Source: Psychrobacillus sp. INOP01 (GTDB lineage Bacteria > Bacillota > Bacilli > Bacillales_A > Planococcaceae). From it: DNA of 64,000 nucleotides. Positions 42,678-51,523 of this stretch are shown here, one piece after another. Made by a program: the position numbers and the translations under genes. The notes under the pieces were generated by a model. The model had not been told where the DNA came from. It did not search any database and saw only the letters and a list, made by a program, of their open reading frames with translations. The DNA lies in contig NZ_CP073315.1 in the NCBI RefSeq assembly GCF_018140925.1, forward strand, positions 1,054,001 through 1,118,000, written 5' to 3'. The first letter of the stretch is position 1. The number at the start of each line of letters is the position of its first letter.

Positions 42678-43172
42678 ATGAATCTATATATGACATCCGG
42701 AACACCAGAATTTATGCAATCCATAAAAAAGAAATACCCAAACGAAGAACTATTCCTATTACATGGAACTGGAAATTCAGTGCTAATCCACGAATCTTCC
42801 AATAAAACAGTTTTTCAAGTACCTAGAAAGTATGAAATTTTAGAGTCGGCTGGACAATTCTCCCATAAAGGTTACTTCGTCTTACACAATATACCCCTAT
42901 CAGATGAAGGGAAATCCATTTTTGAATATAAATTTACAAATTTAAGCCCAACCGTTAAAAATGAACCTGGATTTATCGCTCTAAGGGTTCTTAAACCGAT
43001 CAAATCCGATACATATATTATTTTATCGGAATGGTCTGGTCCAAGCAGTTACGAAGTATGGGAAAAATCAGTCAACCTTGATTTTAGTATGGTTGCTGAC
43101 AAGCAAAATCTATTTACGAGCGCACCATACATCTCAACTTATCAATCCACGCAAGAAGAGGAAGCTATTTAA
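42678..43172 (+). CDS. hmoB: Haem-degrading monooxygenase HmoB
   Basis: 164 residues: N-terminal extension (NLYMTSGTPEFMQSIKKKYP) followed by a C-terminal ABM-fold domain (GFIALRVLKPIKSDTYIILS, WSGPSSYEVWEKS). This two-part layout and the place beside hemE match B. subtilis HmoB (YhgC), which opens haem to release iron. ATG 42678 with GGGAGG. Haem-synthesis genes on one side and haem breakdown on the other share a divergent intergenic region of about 200 bases. Confidence 0.85.
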   Translation: MNLYMTSGTPEFMQSIKKKYPNEELFLLHGTGNSVLIHESSNKTVFQVPRKYEILESAGQFSHKGYFVLHNIPLSDEGKSIFEYKFTNLSPTVKNEPGFIALRVLKPIKSDTYIILSEWSGPSSYEVWEKSVNLDFSMVADKQNLFTSAPYISTYQSTQEEEAI

Positions 43173-43186
43173 AGCTCCCTCTTTTT
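43157..43186. terminator. Terminator between hmoB and ecsB
   Basis: AGAGGAAGCT / AGCTCCCTCT stem overlapping the hmoB stop, then TTTTT on the plus strand. Confidence 0.7.
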
Positions 43187-43191
43187 GCTTG

Positions 43192-44388
43192 CTATATCTT
43201 ACTAATTCGTAAAGTCAATTCCGAAACTGCTATCATTATAATGGGGATAAGTAGAAGTTCCCATGCGATTCCAGCCTGGAATACAATGACGATCAACACG
43301 AAGATTGCCTGTATCAATTGGATGATCCGGATCAGGCGGTTAATTGCTTTTATTCGCGTTCCTTCATTAATAGGGAACAGCAGATCCATTCGAAATTCAT
43401 GTCCAGACGATAAGGACTGGCGCAGTTGAATAACCGTAGCAAATGAAAGCGCACTAGTAAAAATAATCGCAACGATCGGAAACGGGATAAAAATAGCTCC
43501 AACAATGGCGAGTGCTGTAAGGCGAACCCACAAATAAAAATAATCATTCGTACGGACAAACGTGCGCAAAACTAAATAGAATTGAGTATTTTTTTGTTCA
43601 TAAGGTGCAAATTTGTACAGAACATCAAGCCATTTTCTTCTCTTCGTCATACCCTGAATATGCGGAACATCCGTAAAATAATTTGCGAAACGATAAAAAC
43701 GCATCATCCGTGCCTGCTCCACTTCAATGAAATGATCAAAAGGAAAAGGTACTTCTTCTTTTTTCTTCTTCCAAGCTATTAAATACAGTACTTGAATAAT
43801 AACAACTGCAAGTAAAAATAAATAGCTACCACTCAGTAAAAAATATAAACCTGCAAACAATAAAATCATTCGCATGAAATAATCTATCCAAACATTTTTG
43901 CCGTTGGATGCCCAGCGATATTGGAACTCCGTTTGTATACTCCAATACTTCCATATAAGGATTGCACCGAAGAAATACAAAATTTCCCCTGATGTAGATC
44001 CTGCTATTCTTGTTAACAGTGGTATCGACACAACTAATGCTGCTAACGGTACAACAATGGACGAAAAGAATGTCCATGTAAGGGCGAGTTTTAAATATTC
44101 ACCTAGTTTTGTTTCTAATGGAAGAAAGTAAACACTATCCGCTTTTTTCATTAACGTAACTGGCGTACTCAGCGCTATTAAAATACTTACAACGAAGGAT
44201 ACAACTAAGTAGGCGGGAAAATCCTTTGGAGCTGTATTTAACCATTCACTATACGTATATCCTGCTGCACCTATTATGAATACAATAACAATTGCAATAT
44301 GCCCAGAAATAATATACTTCAAGTATTTTTGCAATTCATTTATATAAAATAAAAACCGTTTACTCCATACTTCACGCAAATTGTTCAT
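43192..44388 (-). CDS. ecsB: ABC transporter permease EcsB
   Basis: 398 residues, about eight helices in two groups with a cytoplasmic loop near 205-275 (KKKKEEVPFPFDHFIEVEQA). EcsB family by length, helix layout and pairing with EcsA. In B. subtilis EcsAB affects secretion, competence and intramembrane proteolysis through RasP, and is thought to export peptides. Overlaps ecsA by 17 bases. The third gene ecsC of B. subtilis is not present. Confidence 0.88.
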   Translation of the reverse strand: MNNLREVWSKRFLFYINELQKYLKYIISGHIAIVIVFIIGAAGYTYSEWLNTAPKDFPAYLVVSFVVSILIALSTPVTLMKKADSVYFLPLETKLGEYLKLALTWTFFSSIVVPLAALVVSIPLLTRIAGSTSGEILYFFGAILIWKYWSIQTEFQYRWASNGKNVWIDYFMRMILLFAGLYFLLSGSYLFLLAVVIIQVLYLIAWKKKKEEVPFPFDHFIEVEQARMMRFYRFANYFTDVPHIQGMTKRRKWLDVLYKFAPYEQKNTQFYLVLRTFVRTNDYFYLWVRLTALAIVGAIFIPFPIVAIIFTSALSFATVIQLRQSLSSGHEFRMDLLFPINEGTRIKAINRLIRIIQLIQAIFVLIVIVFQAGIAWELLLIPIIMIAVSELTLRISKI

Positions 44389-45121
44389 TTTGTTGTTCCT
44401 TCGTCATTTCGATATAGAGATCATCTAGCGTTGCATCTGGCATCTTAAATGCCGCTCGCAGATCATCCATTGTTCCCTGTGCTCGAATTTTCCCATTATG
44501 CAATAGAAGGATACGATCACAGTATTTCTCTGCTGTAGTCAAAATATGTGTAGACATTAATACGGATGCACCATCATCTTTTCTAGATTTCATCTGATCT
44601 AATAATGATTGAATGCCTAAAGGGTCAAGCCCTACAAATGGTTCATCGATAATGAATAATGCTGGATTCACTAGAAATGCACACATAATCATTACCTTTT
44701 GTCTCATTCCTTTAGAGAAGTGAGCAGGAAACCAATTCAACCTTTTTTCCATACGGAACTCTTTTAAAAGAGCCTCTTTTCTTGCTTCAAAAACAGATTC
44801 ATCTAAATTGTAGGCCATAGCAGTTAGTTGCAGATGTTCCTTTAAAGTTAACTCTTCATAGAGTACAGGTGTTTCAGGTATATAGGAAAAGGATGAACGA
44901 TATAGTGCCGGATCCTCTTTCAACGTTCTACCATTAAGTAGGATCTCGCCCTTTAATGCATTCATTGTTCCAATAATATGTTTGATGGTTGTACTTTTCC
45001 CTGCACCATTCAACCCGATTAATCCTACTAGCTCTCCCTTTTCAATTGAAAAGTTTAAATCATGTAAAACAGGCTTTCTAGTATAACCACCTGTTACGTC
45101 TTTGACTTCTAATACAGTCAT
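44372..45121 (-). CDS. ecsA: ABC transporter ATP-binding protein EcsA
   Basis: 249 residues from ATG 45121 (GAGGTG eight bases before). Walker A GLNGAGKSTT, signature FSKGMRQKVMIMCAF, Walker B LFIIDEPFVGLD, switch His in MSTHIL. The FSKGMRQ signature in place of LSGGQ is usual for EcsA. Partner of EcsB. Divergent from hit. Confidence 0.92.
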   Translation of the reverse strand: MTVLEVKDVTGGYTRKPVLHDLNFSIEKGELVGLIGLNGAGKSTTIKHIIGTMNALKGEILLNGRTLKEDPALYRSSFSYIPETPVLYEELTLKEHLQLTAMAYNLDESVFEARKEALLKEFRMEKRLNWFPAHFSKGMRQKVMIMCAFLVNPALFIIDEPFVGLDPLGIQSLLDQMKSRKDDGASVLMSTHILTTAEKYCDRILLLHNGKIRAQGTMDDLRAAFKMPDATLDDLYIEMTKEQQNEQFA

Positions 45122-45242
45122 CTTTCGCACCTCACTTCTTATTATAAGTTTACCAAAATAATTTCAAAAAATCCTCTATCATCCCACAGCCTGTCCTATT
45201 ATATGTTAAACTTTTCATAACGATGAATATGGAGGGTATATT

Positions 45243-45668
45243 ATGAGTGAATGTATTTTTTGTAAAATAATCGATGGTTCTATCCCAAGTGCGAAAATCT
45301 ATGAAGACGAGCATGTTTATGCTTTTATGGATATAATGCCACTAACAAAGGGTCACACACTAATTATTCCTAAAAATCACAAAGAGAACGTCTATGATTT
45401 ATCCGAAGAAGAAGCTAGTAACTTGTTTAAAGTTGTTCCAAAAATAGCAAGTGTACTGAAAGATAACTTCGGTCCAGTAGGCATGAACCTATTAAATAAT
45501 AATGGTGCACCTGCAGGGCAAAGCGTGTTCCATTTCCATTTACACTTTATCCCACGCTACGATCAAACGGATGGCTTCCGTCCAACTTGGATTACAAAAG
45601 AGAAAACATTTACTCCTGAGATCATTCAAAATTTAGCTGCAGAATTATATGAAAAATTGAAGAAGTAA
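45243..45668 (+). CDS. hit: HIT-family protein
   Basis: 141 residues. CIFCKIIDGSIPSAKIYEDE with Cys-x2-Cys at the start and the triad HFHLHFIPRY (HxHxH) near residue 100. Such proteins hydrolyse purine nucleoside phosphoramidates or related nucleotides. ATG 45243 with GGAGG seven bases upstream. Divergent from ecsAB as in B. subtilis. Confidence 0.93.
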   Translation: MSECIFCKIIDGSIPSAKIYEDEHVYAFMDIMPLTKGHTLIIPKNHKENVYDLSEEEASNLFKVVPKIASVLKDNFGPVGMNLLNNNGAPAGQSVFHFHLHFIPRYDQTDGFRPTWITKEKTFTPEIIQNLAAELYEKLKK

Positions 45669-45756
45669 TTCTTGCTTTTTTAACGTAGAGAACGTACAAT
45701 CGATATAAGTTTCTTGCTAACGATCATGAGGATACGTTAGAGGAAAACAACAAACA

Positions 45757-45789
45757 GAGCTTAGAATAGTTGAGGAGAGATGAGAAGAT
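45757..45789 (+). promoter_or_regulatory. TRAP RNA-binding site in the trpP leader
   Basis: Six NAG triplets, each separated by exactly two bases: GAG 45757, TAG 45762, TAG 45767, GAG 45772, GAG 45777, GAG 45782, then GAT 45787 on the start codon. This is the spacing bound by the tryptophan-activated TRAP ring, and it covers the ribosome site (GAGGAG). By analogy to B. subtilis trpP, translation should fall when tryptophan is high. Confidence 0.8.
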
Positions 45790-46312
45790 GAATACGAAGA
45801 ATTTAGTTTTAATGGCCCTATTAGTAGGTGTTGGAGCAGTTCTTTACATTATTATCCCAGGAATTAATGGTGGGATGAAACCAGACTTTATGCTTACGAT
45901 GATGTTTATAGGGATACTTTTATTCCCTAATGTGAAAAGTACTTTCTTGCTAGGTATTTCAACAGGAGTTATTTCTGGGTTGTTTTCTACCTTTCCAGGA
46001 GGATTCGTTCCAAATATCATTGATAAAGCAGTAACAGCATTCGTTTTCTTAGGACTTGTTTTATTATTAAGCAAATTGGCAAATAAAGTTGCAGTCGGAG
46101 TAATCCTTACTAGTATCGGAACAGTAGTATCGGGTACAGTTTTCTTATCAACAGCAATTTTTGTTTTTGGAGCAGGTGCTATTTTTCAAGAATTATTCAT
46201 TCTTGTAGTTGTTCCAGCCATTGCAATTAATGCGATAGCGTTCTTTATCATCTATCCGATTATCGGAAATTTGATCAAACGTACTAATTTTGACACAGCA
46301 CTAACAGCATAA
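45788..46312 (+). CDS. trpP: Tryptophan transporter TrpP
   Basis: 174 residues, about six helices, cytoplasmic-membrane protein of the TrpP (YhaG) family. Signature regions are NTKNLVLMALLVGVGAVLYI, GINGGMKPDFMLTMMFIGIL and FSTFPGGFVPNIIDK. ATG 45788, preceded by GAGGAG; the longer TTG frame at 45770 would place the TRAP site in the coding region. Follows hit in the B. subtilis order except that serC is missing between them. Confidence 0.9.
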   Translation: MNTKNLVLMALLVGVGAVLYIIIPGINGGMKPDFMLTMMFIGILLFPNVKSTFLLGISTGVISGLFSTFPGGFVPNIIDKAVTAFVFLGLVLLLSKLANKVAVGVILTSIGTVVSGTVFLSTAIFVFGAGAIFQELFILVVVPAIAINAIAFFIIYPIIGNLIKRTNFDTALTA

Positions 46313-46324
46313 ATGAAACTATCT

Positions 46325-46353
46325 GCTTTCCTTTTCGAAGGAAAGCTTTTTTT
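46325..46353 (+). terminator. Terminator of trpP
   Basis: GCTTTCCTT / AAGGAAAGC stem, TTCG loop, then seven T. Confidence 0.9.
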
Positions 46354-46411
46354 GTGCTTCAGAAAATTATATAATCAATAACATATGAATAAATTTCTAC
46401 AAGTGATTCTC

Positions 46412-46500
46412 AGTCCAGCCTCCAGCGCCTTGCTCCTGCGCGAAGCTCGTCTCAGAAGAACGTTGCCTGTCAGAGCAGACATAGGCGCTTGCGCTTTTGT
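46412..46500. repeat. Second type of intergenic repeat
   Basis: Contains CCTCCAGCGCCTTGCTCC at one end and AGGCGCTTGCGCTTTTG at the other; the GGCGC-type ends pair (AGCGCCT / AGGCGCT) and enclose a hairpin around CTCGTCTCAGAAGAACG. It resembles a known class of Bacillus intergenic palindromes and is unrelated to the repeat at 33209, 40193 and 50321. Confidence 0.65.
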
Positions 46501-46570
46501 TATATAAAATAATATGTTTTAATTATCATAAGGTAAGGAATAATACATATAAGCAAAGGAGTGAATTATT

Positions 46571-46942
46571 ATGAAACTAGCACCATTATTTTGCGGCCTT
46601 GCAACTGGTCTACTAGTTGGGGCATCTACAGTACTTATGACCACTCCAAAATCAGGTATGGAAGTTCGCTCTTCCTTTAAGGCTTCCTCCAACGATTTTC
46701 GAGACAAGCTTTCCGACATAAAGCTTCAACTAGCAAATGTGAAAAATTCGATAAACAACTTAACGAATTCTTCAAAAGAAGTAGTTCCAGGTACAATTGA
46801 AGACCTTAAATCTAGTATTGCCCATTGGAAAAATGAAACTGCTCCTATACAAGCACATCTCCAGGCGGAAATTTCATCTATTCAAGAGGCAATGGCAGAA
46901 CTAGAAAAGAAATTACCAAAGAAACAAGAAGCAACAGTTTAA
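46571..46942 (+). CDS. yhaH: YhaH-like YtxH-domain protein
   Basis: 123 residues. Starts MKLAPLFCGLATGLLVGAST, one N-terminal helix, then TPKSGMEVRSSFKASSNDFR, as in YtxH/YhaH proteins, and a long amphipathic helical tail ending in ELEKKLPKKQEATV. A membrane-tethered coiled-coil protein of unknown function. ATG 46571 with AAAGGAGTG. Lies between trpP and scoC as in B. subtilis. Confidence 0.8.
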   Translation: MKLAPLFCGLATGLLVGASTVLMTTPKSGMEVRSSFKASSNDFRDKLSDIKLQLANVKNSINNLTNSSKEVVPGTIEDLKSSIAHWKNETAPIQAHLQAEISSIQEAMAELEKKLPKKQEATV

Positions 46943-47415
46943 TACAAAAGAGCAAGCACCGCTAAGGTCTATCGTTGAGACCTTAGACCTTGCCGCTATA
47001 TTATTACCACCTTATTTTTTAGAGAAGATGATCATGACTAACGTCATGATTATCCTCTCTTTTTTGGTAGTTTTAGGTTCATAAGTATTTTTATAATGAA
47101 GGATACTATTCTTTCCTACAATGGGGATGACAGTGACCTAATTCAACAGCGTTTACAGCATGGGATCTTACTCTTTGAGGTCTCTACTCTCACACTTTTA
47201 AGTATTGGCTCATTGCTCTTCCCCAGAAATAAGCATTATTATTGCAAATGGAAATATCCTTTTTTTCTGTTGTTAGAGAAATTTCGAACCACTTTTAATC
47301 AGAGACTAGTAGAATTTTTATTATAATTATTATAATATTTTTTTAACTAGTATTCACTTACATACTTTCTTGCTATAATGTTTGAAAGAAAATAAATATA
47401 GAAAGCAGGGTTTAC
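46943..47415. other. Intergenic stretch between yhaH and scoC
   Basis: Holds a hairpin CTAAGGTCT / GAGACCTTAG (about 46962-46987), the terminator at 47021-47066, a TATAAT-like -10 near 47373 before scoC, and no gene I can support. A frame at 47096-47326 has no ribosome site and no recognisable family. Confidence 0.55.
47021..47066 (+). terminator. Terminator downstream of yhaH
   Basis: AGAGAAGATGATCATGAC / GTCATGATTATCCTCTCT with TTTTTT after. Built around the same GTGAC/ATGAC-type core as the terminators at 40057, 50200 and 60963. Confidence 0.85.
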
Positions 47416-47952
47416 ATGGCAGATCAATTTTATACGATGAAAGAAGCAATGCTCTATAGTCAGCGGATAGCGCAACTATCTAAAGCACTTTGGAAAGCAG
47501 TAGAAAAAGATTGGCAAGCATGGATAAAACCTTATGACTTAAATATTAATGAGCATCATATTTTATGGATATCATATCACCTACAAGGTGCAACTATTTC
47601 TGATATAGCAAAGTTTGGAGTAATGCATGTCTCGACAGCATTTAATTTTTCTAAAAAACTAGAAGAGCGTGGTCTGCTTTCTTTTTCTAAAAGGGATACA
47701 GATAAGCGTAATACGTATGTAGATGTTACCAAAAAAGGCAAAGTACTTTTAGAAGAGATGTATGAAAATTACCATGCTACTCCGCATGCAGTGCTTGAGG
47801 GGTCTCTTCCTATAAAAGAGTTATATGGAAAATTTCCAGATTTCATGGATGTAACGGCGGTTATCCGCAATGTTTATGGTGATGATTTCATGGATATCTT
47901 CGAAAAATCTTTAAAAAACATAGAGGATACAATCAGTTCCGAAAGTAAATAA
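47416..47952 (+). CDS. scoC: Transition-state regulator ScoC (Hpr), MarR family
   Basis: 178 residues. The N-terminal region ([57 protein letters not shown]) and the C-terminal [20 protein letters not shown] are typical of Hpr/ScoC. In B. subtilis it represses protease genes and affects sporulation and motility. ATG 47416 with GCAGGG upstream. It sits near prsA, whose product folds exported proteases. Confidence 0.92.
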   Translation: MADQFYTMKEAMLYSQRIAQLSKALWKAVEKDWQAWIKPYDLNINEHHILWISYHLQGATISDIAKFGVMHVSTAFNFSKKLEERGLLSFSKRDTDKRNTYVDVTKKGKVLLEEMYENYHATPHAVLEGSLPIKELYGKFPDFMDVTAVIRNVYGDDFMDIFEKSLKNIEDTISSESK

Positions 47953-48064
47953 TACGCAGTTTGAAAGCGGTTAATAATTTTTAACAAATAAAGAGGTTGC
48001 TTTTTATTATAAAAAGGATTATCTTATGTATCTAAATCAAATTTATATATAGGAGTTGCATACC

Positions 48065-48610
48065 TTGCACTGCTGGAAAACAATTAATGTGAGAAAACAA
48101 TATGGTTTAGAGAGATTGTTTATACTATCCTCTTTAGTAGTTATAATGGTTTTTTCATTTGCATATGCCTTATTAGGAATTATTAATAACTCTCATAAAT
48201 CGGACGATTACTTTTGGATATTCGTGATAGCATTTTTTGGTGTTTATCCACTTCATAAATTATTTCACTTTATTCCAATGTTTCGTCATAGAGATAAAAT
48301 AAAATTCATCGTCATTAACCAATTTAAATGTGTCCCTACTTTACATTTGCGTATAGTAGAACCAGTTCATAAGAGTAGATTTCTTTTTATCTTATTATCT
48401 CCTTTTATATTCGTAAATGTAATACTTATTATCGGAGCCTTAACAATTCCTATTTTTGCTCACTATTTCACTATTTTATTTGCTTATCATTGTGGAATTT
48501 GCTTAATTGATCTAATTTATGCGAAAAATTTAAGTAAATCACCAAAGTACGCTTTAATTGAAGAAACTGATGCAGGGTACGAGATTTTAATAGCGGAACC
48601 AGACTATTAA
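48065..48610 (+). CDS. DUF3267-like membrane protein
   Basis: 181 residues with four helices (about 18-40, 50-70, 108-130 and 134-155). The PLHKLFHFIP segment sits where the HExxH of membrane zincins would be, but the Glu is missing, so proteolytic activity is doubtful. TTG 48065 chosen because AGGAG lies nine bases before it; an earlier TTG touches that site. Found between scoC and prsA. Family call from memory. Confidence 0.65.
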   Translation: MHCWKTINVRKQYGLERLFILSSLVVIMVFSFAYALLGIINNSHKSDDYFWIFVIAFFGVYPLHKLFHFIPMFRHRDKIKFIVINQFKCVPTLHLRIVEPVHKSRFLFILLSPFIFVNVILIIGALTIPIFAHYFTILFAYHCGICLIDLIYAKNLSKSPKYALIEETDAGYEILIAEPDY

Positions 48611-48680
48611 CAATATGTAACACTTGTATATCCCCCTCATTGTTTGTTATGCTTAATTAGGATATGAAGGGAGTCTAGAC

Positions 48681-48866
48681 ATGATTATATTCACGTTAGT
48701 TCTATTCTCAGTATTTTATTTGCTACAAATTAACCGAATGACATATGCTTTAGTAATGTCAAAAGAAATTCCGGAAGAGAAACATCCGAAGATTTTTCGT
48801 ACGATTAATATTTTGATAACGATTCTTCTTGTTTCCTTTTATGTTGAACTAGTTTATACAGTTTAA
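48681..48866 (+). CDS. Small membrane protein
   Basis: 61 residues with two helices (2-16 and 43-60) and a charged loop SKEIPEEKHPKIFR. ATG 48681 with GGGAG seven bases upstream; a strong terminator directly follows. No family recognised. Confidence 0.65.
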   Translation: MIIFTLVLFSVFYLLQINRMTYALVMSKEIPEEKHPKIFRTINILITILLVSFYVELVYTV

Positions 48867-48873
48867 GAGAAAA

Positions 48874-48919
48874 AAATGGACCCAAATCATCTATATGATT
48901 TAGGGTCATTTCTTTTTTT
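48874..48919 (+). terminator. Terminator after the 61-residue membrane protein gene
   Basis: AAATGGACCCAAATCAT / ATGATTTAGGGTCATTT stem, then CTTTTTTT. Confidence 0.9.
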
Positions 48920-48980
48920 GTACTACCAATTGAGAGAAACCAAGATCAATTTATAGCCGATCTTAGTTTCTCTTGTTAAA

Positions 48981-49091
48981 TTAGTAGATAAACGCTGCCC
49001 CTACAATGATCAACAAAATAAATAAAACAACGATCAAAGCAAATCCAGAGCCACTACCATATCCTCCGCCACCGTTATATTGTCCGCTCAT
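48981..49091 (-). CDS. YjcZ-family small glycine-rich membrane protein
   Basis: 36 residues from ATG 49091 with AAAAGGAGGTG nine bases upstream. SGQYNGGGGYGSGSG is followed by one helix (FALIVVLFILLIIVGAAFIY). This Gly-rich head plus one helix is the YjcZ/YtxG-type sporulation protein pattern, expressed in sporulating Bacillales. A hairpin (about 48930-48976) lies beyond the stop. Confidence 0.8.
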   Translation of the reverse strand: MSGQYNGGGGYGSGSGFALIVVLFILLIIVGAAFIY

Positions 49092-49231
49092 TTAAAACAC
49101 CTCCTTTTCCATGTATCCTATGCGGTATTTTAAATATTCGGTAGGCAAATGAACGGGAACTATTTTTGTTTTTATTTCGTTTATGTTATAGTAACAACTG
49201 GCAACACAAAGAAGTTAGGAGAGAAAATTTC

Positions 49232-50182
49232 ATGAAAAAAACAGTATTAACATTAACGTTAGCAGCATCTGTTCTTGCTTTAGGAGCTTGTAGCGAGGAT
49301 TCAGCAGACAGCAGTGAAGTAATTGCAACATCTAAAATCGGGGATATTACTCAGAATGATTTGTATGAAGAGATGAAATCATCAATTGGCGATCAAGCAT
49401 TCCAGTTGCTAGCTATTGAAAAAGTACTTTCAAATAAGTACGAGGTGACTAAAGAGGAAGTAAACACTCAATTAGAAGCTGATAAAGAGCAATATGGTGA
49501 GAGCTTTGAACCGATGATCGCTCAGCAGGGCTATACAGAAGAGTCATACAAAAAATTCTTAGAACTAAACCTATTGCAAGAAAAAGCTTTAATCGAAGAT
49601 GTTAAAGTAACAGAAGACGAAATTAAAGCTGAATATGAAAATATCAAAGAGGAAATTAATGTTCGTCACGTTGTAGTTGAAGATGAAGAAACAGCTAAAA
49701 AAGTTAAAGCTGAGTTAGATTCTGGTAAAGACTTTGCAGAAGTTGCAAAAGAATACTCGATTGAAGAACCTGCTCAAACGACTGGTGGAGATCTAGGCTG
49801 GATTACAAAGACGACTAATATGGATGAAGATTTCTTAAAAGGGGCATTTGCTTTAGAGAAAAACGTTATCAGTAATCCTATTAAATCAAGCTTTGGTTAC
49901 CACATTATTGAAGTAACGGATAAACGTACAATTGAAGAAACATATGAAGATAAAAAAGCAGAGATTGAAAAACAATTGAAGCTAGAAAAAGCAGACCAAT
50001 CTACATTGTTACCAAAAGTAGCTAAAATGATGAAAGATGCTGATATTGTCATCAAAGATGAAGATCTAAAAACATCATTAGACCAATTTTTAGCAGCAGC
50101 TGAAACACAAGCACCTGCAGAAGATGCGGAAGCTAAAACAGATGCAACTGAAGATACAGAAGCAACTGAGGATGAAAAATAA
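49232..50182 (+). CDS. prsA: Foldase lipoprotein PrsA
   Basis: 316 residues from ATG 49232 (AGGAGAG upstream); the frame extends upstream without a site. Lipobox LGAC, N-terminal chaperone part, parvulin domain at about 135-235 (INVRHVVVEDEETAKKVKAE, GGDLGWITKT, SSFGYHIIEVTDKR), and an acidic Ala/Glu/Thr-rich tail (QAPAEDAEAKTDATEDTEAT). It helps exported enzymes and PBPs fold outside the membrane. Monocistronic with its own terminator. Confidence 0.95.
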   Translation: MKKTVLTLTLAASVLALGACSEDSADSSEVIATSKIGDITQNDLYEEMKSSIGDQAFQLLAIEKVLSNKYEVTKEEVNTQLEADKEQYGESFEPMIAQQGYTEESYKKFLELNLLQEKALIEDVKVTEDEIKAEYENIKEEINVRHVVVEDEETAKKVKAELDSGKDFAEVAKEYSIEEPAQTTGGDLGWITKTTNMDEDFLKGAFALEKNVISNPIKSSFGYHIIEVTDKRTIEETYEDKKAEIEKQLKLEKADQSTLLPKVAKMMKDADIVIKDEDLKTSLDQFLAAAETQAPAEDAEAKTDATEDTEATEDEK

Positions 50183-50199
50183 GTAAGACAAGCATAACG

Positions 50200-50235
50200 G
50201 TTGGTCGTGACTTCGGTCATGATCAACTTTTTTTC
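50200..50235 (+). terminator. Terminator of prsA
   Basis: GTTGGTCGTGAC / GTCATGATCAAC with TTCG loop and TTTTTTT after. Confidence 0.9.
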
Positions 50236-50320
50236 TTTACTGAGTCTTGTAAATAAAAAAAGTGCAAGCAACCTTTAAGTTCAATACATGTTTAGTTATT
50301 CTCATCCTATCACTTTAAAG

Positions 50321-50490
50321 ATAGGCTATGCTAATTCTTATTGTTGAGTACTACTTCTTTGTTGATTGAAGTGAAAGGCGGCGACTCCAGCAGGAAAAGC
50401 ACGAGCTGAAAGCCCCGCAGGAACGTAGTGACGAGGAGATTGAGGCCGTGCCTACGGAAAGTGTCTGCCTTAAACGGCAATCATCAGTAT
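50321..50490 (+). repeat. Bacillales-type intergenic repeat, copy 3
   Basis: Starts GATAGGCTATGCTAATTC, core GATTGAAGTGAAAGGCGGCG to GGAAAGTGTCTGCCTTAAACG. Same layout and orientation as copy 2 over about 170 bases; the centre differs (GAACGTAGTGACGAGG). Fills most of the 50236-50553 gap between the prsA and yhaM terminators. Confidence 0.85.
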
Positions 50491-50553
50491 TGTTATATTC
50501 TTAAAAGGTACTATGATCACTCGGTTCACAGCGTGATAATCCATATACAAAAA

Positions 50554-50582
50554 AAAGCGTAAAGTTACCTTTACGCTTTTTC
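50554..50582 (-). terminator. Terminator of the yhaO-yhaN-yhaM operon
   Basis: AAAAGCGTAAAG / CTTTACGCTTTT with T-run, directly past the yhaM stop. Confidence 0.9.
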
Positions 50583-50584
50583 TA

Positions 50585-51523
50585 TTATTCAAATGTAGGC
50601 TTATAAAATGAACGATTTTCAAGAGGGAATAATCGTTCGGAGAATTCACCTGGGTTTGTTTTATCTAATGCACGATTGAGCATATTCATTTTCGCATCAA
50701 TATTATCGATATAATGCAGCATCTCAGCTTCGCGGAGTGCAGGACGTTTTGGACTACCCCATTCTTCTTTACCATGATGAGAGAGAACCATATGCTGAAG
50801 AAGCATTACTTCTTCGCCCTCGATTTCTAGCTCTTCTGCTGCTTTAGAAATTTCATTGACCATGATCGTAATATGTCCAAGTAAATTCCCTTCAATTGTG
50901 TATGTTGTTGCAACAGGACCTGAAAGCTCTATAACCTTTCCTATATCATGTAAAATGATTCCAGCGTATAGAAGATCTTTGTTTAGGGTTGGATACAAAT
51001 CACATAGCGCTTTTCCTAGCTTTAACATAGACACAACATGGTCGATTAATCCAGACGCATAATCATGATGATTTTTAGTTGCTGCTGGGAACGTCATAAA
51101 TGATGTCTGGTGTTTTTTCATCAAGTGTCTCGTAATGCGTTGTATTAATGGATTTTTCATTTCAAAGAAGTATTGTAAAAGCTCTTCCATCAATTCTTCT
51201 TTTGGCTTTTCAGAAGAAGGTACTAAATCATTTATCGCAATGGGCTCTTCTGACTTTACTGGTCGAATGCTTTTTACACGTAATTGGAACTTACCACGAT
51301 AATCTTGAATTTCTCCACCTACACGAACAATTTGACTAGCACCATAAAGTTTTTCATGTTCTTCATTTGTATCCCAAAGTTTTGCTTCGATATCTCCGCT
51401 CTTATCTTGTAATATCAGTGACATAAATGGTTTACCAACGGTTGTTACACCCTTTGTCGATTGCTTTATAAGTAAGTAATGATCAACTGGATCACCTACT
51501 CGTAATTGTGTAATGCCTTTCAT
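50585..51523 (-). CDS. yhaM: 3'-5' exoribonuclease YhaM
   Basis: 312 residues from ATG 51523, which overlaps the yhaN stop as ATGA. OB-fold at about 15-90 ([20 protein letters not shown]), then an HD domain ([38 protein letters not shown]). YhaM trims RNA and single-stranded DNA 3' ends with manganese. Third gene of the yhaO-yhaN-yhaM operon, as in B. subtilis. Confidence 0.93.
   Translation of the reverse strand: MKGITQLRVGDPVDHYLLIKQSTKGVTTVGKPFMSLILQDKSGDIEAKLWDTNEEHEKLYGASQIVRVGGEIQDYRGKFQLRVKSIRPVKSEEPIAINDLVPSSEKPKEELMEELLQYFFEMKNPLIQRITRHLMKKHQTSFMTFPAATKNHHDYASGLIDHVVSMLKLGKALCDLYPTLNKDLLYAGIILHDIGKVIELSGPVATTYTIEGNLLGHITIMVNEISKAAEELEIEGEEVMLLQHMVLSHHGKEEWGSPKRPALREAEMLHYIDNIDAKMNMLNRALDKTNPGEFSERLFPLENRSFYKPTFE

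Noticed and set aside
47096-47326. Plus-strand frame of 76 codons between yhaH and scoC
   Set aside because: No ribosome site and no resemblance to YhaI, which is found in this place in B. subtilis.
48065-48610. Membrane zinc protease
   Set aside because: The LHKLFH segment lacks the Glu of HExxH, so catalysis cannot be supported.
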